From the NCBI GenBank assembly GCA_037043015.1, contig CM073329.1:13222648-13286647 (forward strand): a stretch of DNA of 64,000 nucleotides, given 5' to 3'. The position numbers were made by a program, and so were the translations under genes. The notes under the pieces are model-generated. The model saw nothing but the letters and a program-made list of their open reading frames with translations. It searched no databases and had not been told where the DNA came from. This stretch comes from Bryum argenteum (lineage: Eukaryota; Streptophyta; Bryopsida; Bryales; Bryaceae). Shown here piece by piece: positions 58,966 to 64,000 of this stretch (positions are counted from its first letter, which is position 1; each line of letters starts with the position of its first letter).

Positions 58966-59898
58966 AGAGAAACTAGACAGATCCAATTCCGTAGCTCCAT
59001 AGACAATTTAGATTGCTTGCAAGAAGCTCCTGCAGATTGTAGTGATTGCGGTTTAGTTGCTGTACAGGTATCTGGAAGTGCGAATCTGCAGGATCAGTGG
59101 TTGGAGCCACGGCGGCAGCTTCACATCGGCATCGGCCTCCCAGCAGCAAATCTTGTACGCAGCAGTGCGAATCAAGGTCACCGTTTTCCATCGACAGGCA
59201 GCAAGAGTGTGGCGGGCGGTGACCCAACGGAGCAGAGAGGGCTTGCCGAAATCGTGGGAGACACTGACCGTCGGGTCCAGCGCGTGCTCGGAAGTGGCAG
59301 AGAAGGCACGGAGCACCGAAGGCTCGCCGAAGTCGGTGAAGATGCGACGGCAGATCTCCCAAGTGCTGACGCGGAGGTTCAGATTGAACTTGTGGTGAGG
59401 ACGAAGTGCGGCAGATTCGGCGAGGATCTGGAGGTGCGGTGCGGCGACCCAACGGAGGTCAACGTCAACCTCGACTGGATCGATCCATCGGAGCAGGCAG
59501 CCCAATCTGCAGATCGGCAAGTGGTGCAGCAGACCGGCCTCGACTCTCCCTTGGACCAGACCGGTGATGCAGCCGGTGGTAGCTCTGCTGGAACAAAGCG
59601 TGCTTGGGCAGCGACTGCATCCAAAATTGACCTTCAAGCTAAACAGCAGCTGCGTGCTTGGGCAGTTGGAAGAAATCTTAGTGAAGATCGAATTTGTCGA
59701 TTATTGTCTTTGCTTGATCCCTCATATCTTTGTAGTCTTCCTGTGAGGAAAAAGAGTAGAAAGTGGCCTACAAATCCACAAGCAAATACATTTAGGCACC
59801 ACTTCTACCGCCAAGCTGCACATGTTTTAGGGTGGAAAGAACAACACAATTTTGATCCCGAGTTCCTCAACATTGTAAGATCGGTTTGGCAAGACTAA
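58966..59898 (+). CDS. piggyBac accessory ORF1, function unknown
   Basis: The frame is open from 58966 to the stop at 59896-59898 but contains no ATG, so it needs an upstream exon or a non-AUG start, or is not translated. The first two thirds are charged, rich in D, E, G and Q. The last about 100 residues look like a folded domain: 'KQQLRAWAVGRNLSEDRICR', a basic 'VRKKSRKW', then 'FRHHFYRQAAHVLGW' and 'FDPEFLNIVRSVW'. The spacing of basic and aromatic residues could suit DNA binding, but no family is recognised. A comparable open frame exists on the opposite strand (59053-59637) because the region is GC-rich, which lowers confidence. Confidence 0.4.
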   Translation, partial: RETRQIQFRSSIDNLDCLQEAPADCSDCGLVAVQVSGSANLQDQWLEPRRQLHIGIGLPAANLVRSSANQGHRFPSTGSKSVAGGDPTEQRGLAEIVGDTDRRVQRVLGSGREGTEHRRLAEVGEDATADLPSADAEVQIELVVRTKCGRFGEDLEVRCGDPTEVNVNLDWIDPSEQAAQSADRQVVQQTGLDSPLDQTGDAAGGSSAGTKRAWAATASKIDLQAKQQLRAWAVGRNLSEDRICRLLSLLDPSYLCSLPVRKKSRKWPTNPQANTFRHHFYRQAAHVLGWKEQHNFDPEFLNIVRSVWQD

Positions 59899-59902
59899 TA
59901 AA

Positions 59903-62621
59903 ATGCCGAAGCGTCGATCGCACAAAAGGGGGAAGCAGGTAATCTCTAATTCAATGACATACAAAAGTCATGAGAATTGAGTGTCCAACTTACGATGACT
60001 TTGTATCTTGTTCTTGCTAGATGGAGTGGGATGGGATTCCAATTCGCAAGAGTGGAAGATTGCAGCGATCTCCACCTCCAAGCCCACCTCCACCAGATTC
60101 CCCACCTCCTGAAGTTCACGTTCATGTTCCAATCACAGATCTCCCTGACTTTGGATCTGGCGGTCTAATGTTCCAATTCAATGATACAGATGAAGCATTC
60201 GATGGTCATTACTTGATGTCACAAGAACCTCCTAGCATTGAGTATGCTAGTGATGAATTCCTATGCTCGCATGAATCTGACACTAATCTTGAAGGAGGCG
60301 GTCTAGAAGACATATTGTGGCCTCCGGAGATGCTTCTGCAGGCAAGAAACTATGGAATGAAACGATCGAAGAGGGCGCTGGAGAGTGACACAAGTTGCTT
60401 GGACGAAAATGAATCTGCAATTCGAGCGTTACGAGCTGTTGAACGGGCAGGAGGTGCGGGATCGAGCGCCGAAGGCGCCCTGGCAGGAGTCGCCGAGCGC
60501 GCTGAAGTTTTCGCCGAGGTCGCCTCTGCATGCGACATGGGGAGTTACGGGCTCGAGGGCATCGGAGGCTGCCCAGATTCGGCGACTGCAGGACTGCCGC
60601 GCGGCGCGCGATGGGCGGACTTCTCCAACTAGCGGGAGGGGTTCGGCTCTTTGGCCGGGTACGTTTTGCAGGGGCTCAGCCTGCCTGGCGAGGCCGTATG
60701 TGTCCCTTTACCGGCCGCGACTGCTCCCTTACCGGCTGCCCCCATACCGGCCCCGCATGCTGCTGCAGAGGAGGCTGGAAATTCGCTGCCCTTCTCCACC
60801 CAGACAACAGGTACGTATCCTAACTGGGACTATTTCACACAAGAAGAAAATGAGATGGAAGAAGAAGATAATAATGAAATTCCATACCGCCGAACTAATG
60901 GTGTAATACAAGGAAATGATAGCGAGGAATGTCCCGAATTTGGTAGTGATTTTGGAAGTGATGGGGAAGATGGAAACATTGGCTTGCAAGATAATCAAAC
61001 CGGTCTAAAGTGGGAATTTAGGGACGAAACGTGGAAGGATTCAAGTTTCTACTACCAACCCAACCCTTTGCCTTTTAGTGGAAGACCAAAGGGTCCTTCC
61101 ACAAACTACCGTGGTGTTCCAACTTTCAAGACCTTGTTTGCTCTTTTTTGGACCCCGGTCATGTTGCAGTCCATTGTAAGAGAAACCAACCGCTATGCCA
61201 GTGAACCACTAGATGATCAAGGTAATACAAAAGGAGGCTCTAAGTGGGAGGATATGACTGTCAATGAACTAAAGGCATTCATGGCACTAGCAATTTACAT
61301 GGGTTTGAAACACCAACCTAACTACTACACATATTGGATGCAAAATAAACTATTTCGATGCCCCGTGATTTCTTCTATCTTGACTAGAGCTAGGTTCCAA
61401 GCACTTAGAAGATGCCTACACCTAACTAACATGCATGGAGTTTCTAGAGGTGACCCGGGCTATGACAAAATAGGACAAACTAGATGGCTTGTAGATGCAA
61501 TTAGAGAAAGATGTAAATTGGCATGGTGTCTTGGTAAGTATTTGACCGTCGATGAAATGATGATCCGCTACAAAGGTACGTATTCCCCTATCCGTCAATA
61601 CATGCCTAAAAAACCCCAAAAATGGGGCTTGAAGGTATGGTGTCTTGCTTGCTCCATTTCAAAATATGTGTATAACTTTGAAGTATATTGTGGTAAAGAA
61701 AACATTGTTCTACCTTCTCTTGGTGAAACTGTTCAACATGCTCCTACAATTGGTGAAACTAACTTAGCCCAAAATGTAGTTATGAGGCTAGTTGAGGGTC
61801 TTTGGAATTTAGGACATTGCATCACTATGGACAATTTTTTTTCGAGCATTAGCCTATTCACCTCTCTTCTAGCACGTGGCATGTATGCTACAGGTACAGT
61901 TAGGCAAAACCGTATTGGGCTTCCCACAGATTTGAAGAACTTGGGAGCATTCAAGAATGTGCCTCAGGGCACCACTCTATGGAGAATGCATGTAAGTCGT
62001 TCCATTTCTTCTCTAATGTGGAAAGATAAAAAAACTGTTCTACTAATTTCTACTCACAGCATGCCAATTCAAGCTCCATGTGAATTCCCTGTTGTTACGG
62101 TGCCTCGCCAAAATGGTGCTATTCGGGAGTTGGTTCAAACTTCTCCTATGTTGAAGGAATACACCACACACATGCGCGGGGTGGACGTAGCGGACCAACT
62201 CCGGGCCTCTTACTCATGTCAGGTACGAAGCCACAAGTGGTGGCATTGAATCTTCTTCTTCCTGTTGGATGTCACCGTTGTAAATATGTATATTTTTTAC
62301 TTGGAATGTGTGGCAAACTATAACCCTCGCAAGCCGGTCACTCCAATGACGCATCTCCAGTTCAAGCAAGGTCTATGTGAGTATTTATTAGCAGATTGGC
62401 CAAAAAGAACACCACAACCTGCAAACATCATCCCGGGACCACACCGACCGATAATATGTGTTCCTACTCATACCACATTACGTAGACAATGTGTTGTATG
62501 CAAGGTGAGGCAACCACATTATTTTTGTCGTAATTGTGGTGACAAATGGATGTGTCTAAATGAGGGTTGCTATGAGAGGTGGCATACGGCTTTGGCATTA
62601 CGACGGCAACAACAACATTGA
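59903..62621 (+). pseudogene. piggyBac transposase with N-terminal extension, two in-frame stops
   Basis: A first exon (59903-59938, MPKRRSHKRGKQ) splices through an 82-bp GT-AG intron to 60021. The frame then runs, with TAG at 60630-60632 and TGA at 62247-62249, to a natural stop at 62619-62621. The N-terminal part is acidic and proline-rich. The catalytic domain (DDE_Tnp_1_7 type) has its three aspartates at 61551 (LTVDEMMIRYKG), 61830 (ITMDNFFSS) and 62184 (MRGVDVADQ). 'WKWEDMTVNELKAF'-like helices precede it (KWEDMTVNELKAFMALAIYM). After the TGA, a cysteine-rich zinc-binding tail (CVVCKVRQPHYFCRNCGDKW) is typical of piggyBac. The TGA replaces the arginine expected after 'HKWWH'. The transposase cuts and pastes at TTAA and leaves no footprint in this superfamily. 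Confidence 0.88.
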
Positions 62622-62699
62622 TTATAGGTACGTTCCCAAAAAAATTTCTATTTCCCTTTCAAATTACTTCTCAAATTCTTTGCATTTTCAATTACATGC

Positions 62700-63187
62700 A
62701 CTCATACAATTTTTGCTTTGCCTTTTTTTCTTTGCATTTTTTTCTTTGCACTTGTTTCTTTGCATTTGTTTCTTTGCATTTTTGCGTTGCATTCTTATCT
62801 TTGCATTTTTTTCTTTGCATTTGTTTCATGGCTTTTCTGTCTTTGCATCTTTTTCATTGCATCATTTTCCTTTGCATTTGTTTCTTTGCATCTTTTTCAT
62901 TTGAACTTCTTGCTTTGCATTTTTTGCTTTGCATTTTTTATTTGCATTTGTTTCATTGCATTTTCGTCTTTGCATCTTTTTCTTTGCATTTTTTTCTTTG
63001 CATTTGTTTCTTTGCATCTTTTTCATTTCCATTTTTTGCTTTGCATTTTTTTCTTTGCATTGTTTCATTGCATTTTTTCCTTTGCATTTTTTTCTTTGCA
63101 TTTTTTTCTTTGCATTTTTTCCTTTGCATTTTTTTCTTTGCATTTTTTTCTTTGCATCCTTTTCTTTGCATTTTTTTATTTGCAAAC
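62700..63187 (+). repeat. TTTGCATTTTTTTC satellite inside the piggyBac element
   Basis: About 35-40 head-to-tail variants of TTTGCATTTTTTTC (12-15 bp) start right after the transposase stop. Long open frames on both strands here (FFAFFSLH or KKMQRKKC repeats) are by-products of the repeat. Confidence 0.88.
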
Positions 63188-63557
63188 AGGGGTCACTATT
63201 AGCCCAATCTTCAGAAATAAAGTGACTGAGGCAGGAGCCACTGCGAACTGGAGTGGCCAGGAGCCAGCGGCTTTTACCGGCCTTCGGGTTGCCGGCCACT
63301 CACGGGCGAGCTGCTAGGACTACTCTACACGGCAACCGGCAACGGTGGAAAGGCAACCCCCCTGCAGCTGCGGCCACCCAACGGACCTGCTAAATGAACG
63401 GAGCTGGCAACAGCAGATCGGAGCTGCATTGCCCAAGCTGGCTTGACGGCATCGGCCTCCCCTGGATCGACAGCTGGAGCGGCGCCCTCCCAATCTCGGC
63501 ACCATCGCTGACCTTTATGCTCATGTTCACTCCCCATATTAGACCCCCTTTTGCATC

Positions 63558-63565
63558 TATAAATA
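63558..63565 (+). promoter_or_regulatory. possible TATA box in the piggyBac right arm
   Basis: TATAAATA is set in GC-rich sequence (63190-63680) with no gene in the remaining 435 bases of window. If real, transcription would run rightward out of the element. The motif alone is weak evidence. Confidence 0.3.
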
Positions 63566-64000
63566 CCTTGGCCCCACAACTGACAATCTTTCAAAGCTGT
63601 AGTTATTACTATAGTCCTTCCAATCAGTAATTGATCGAATGGGCCCGGGGAAAGAATGAGAGACCCCAGAATCACATGGCTGCCCACCTTGTATTACACT
63701 ATATTCTCTTATACATGGCTTCGATAATTCATAGAAATTTGAAATTTTGAAATTTTTCAAAAAAATTTGGATACAAATTTCCATCACTCATAAGGCAAGA
63801 ATGCCACTGTTCAGTTTCTTGAAATTCAAATTTTTCATTTTGTGACGCAAGTTTTATCCTAAACAAGGTACAAACTGTAGTTTTTGACCTCCGGTTACGC
63901 CACAATTTTGATGAGGGTTCAAAAGTCCAAATCGACGCCCAAAATTTTGCATGAGTATACTCAACTTGGTCTCCCACATGAAAAAAAATTTGAGCATGAA

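Larger units (their letters stand above)
58365..64000 (+). mobile_element. large piggyBac element, left end in window, right end beyond it
   Basis: TTAA at 58361-58364 precedes the terminus CCCCTAAAGATCC. The left arm resembles that of the 944-bp derivative at 20484 (see there), and the last 65 bases of the window match the derivative at 21050 onward. By that alignment about 350-380 bp of right arm are missing, so the whole element would be about 6 kb. It carries ORF1 (58966-59898), a spliced ORF2 fused in frame to a transposase (59903-62621), a pyrimidine-rich satellite (62700-63187) and a GC-rich right segment (63190-63680). The transposase has two in-frame stops, so this copy is probably defective. 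Confidence 0.8.

Noticed and set aside
59053-59637. Minus-strand ORF of 194 codons opposite piggyBac ORF1
   Set aside because: No motif, no ATG context, and the region is GC-rich, so long chance frames are expected. Kept only as a caution on ORF1.
62579-63299. Long open frames on both strands (up to 207 codons) rich in FFAFFSLH or KKMQRKKC repeats
   Set aside because: They are forced by the short tandem repeat TTTGCATTTTTTTC, appear in several frames at once and have no start or domain support.

Overview
The window looks like land-plant nuclear DNA, most likely a bryophyte (moss or liverwort). Genes are split by short GT-AG introns and sit in AT-rich, transposon-dense DNA. They include a plastid NDH-complex assembly factor (CRR7), a plastid-type phosphoglycerate mutase and a secreted polyphenol oxidase with a single short intron, a gene type typical of bryophytes. 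The species cannot be fixed from sequence alone, so 'bryophyte' is an inference.

Layout. 0-7 kb: gene-poor, with a degenerate tandem array, transposon relics, a chromodomain remnant and one small hypothetical ORF. 7.5-9.3 kb: polyphenol oxidase (+), with a repeated promoter segment. 9.4-17 kb: transposon graveyard with several copies of one 3-bp-TSD MITE family, one of which splits a Penelope-like reverse transcriptase relic. 17.6-20.2 kb: an NAD(P)-binding Rossmann protein (+) tail-to-tail with a bacterial-type O6-alkylguanine-DNA alkyltransferase (-), separated by a duplicated copy of the alkyltransferase 3' end. 20.4-25 kb: three non-autonomous elements flanked by TTAA (piggyBac type). 25.4-28 kb: a nine-exon gamma-glutamyl hydrolase (-). 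29.9-36.6 kb: a SINE-like repeat and a complete Ty1/copia element (-) with identical LTRs, inserted beside a MITE. 39.9-42.3 kb: seven-exon phosphoglycerate mutase (-). 45.3-46.5 kb: a histidine-phosphatase gene (+) whose stop codon is partly made by a MITE. 48.1-49.4 kb: CRR7 (+). 50-54 kb: a tRNA-Gln gene, a decayed second copia element, and a duplicated tRNA pseudogene. 54.2-56.8 kb: an eight-exon short-chain dehydrogenase (+) that lacks two canonical catalytic residues. 57.8-58.2 kb: a retroposed sequence with a 14-bp target duplication. 58.4 kb to the right edge: a large piggyBac element with accessory reading frames, an interrupted transposase and a pyrimidine-rich satellite; its right end lies beyond the window.

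The host genes are unrelated housekeeping or metabolic genes (phenol oxidation, folate turnover, glycolysis, DNA repair, photosynthetic NDH) and form no pathway cluster. The common thread is transposition: piggyBac elements with TTAA targets, a 3-bp-target MITE family, two copia elements and a Penelope relic, several nested so that insertion order and empty sites can be read directly. Exon models were built by hand from reading frames, splice signals and family knowledge; no database search was run.
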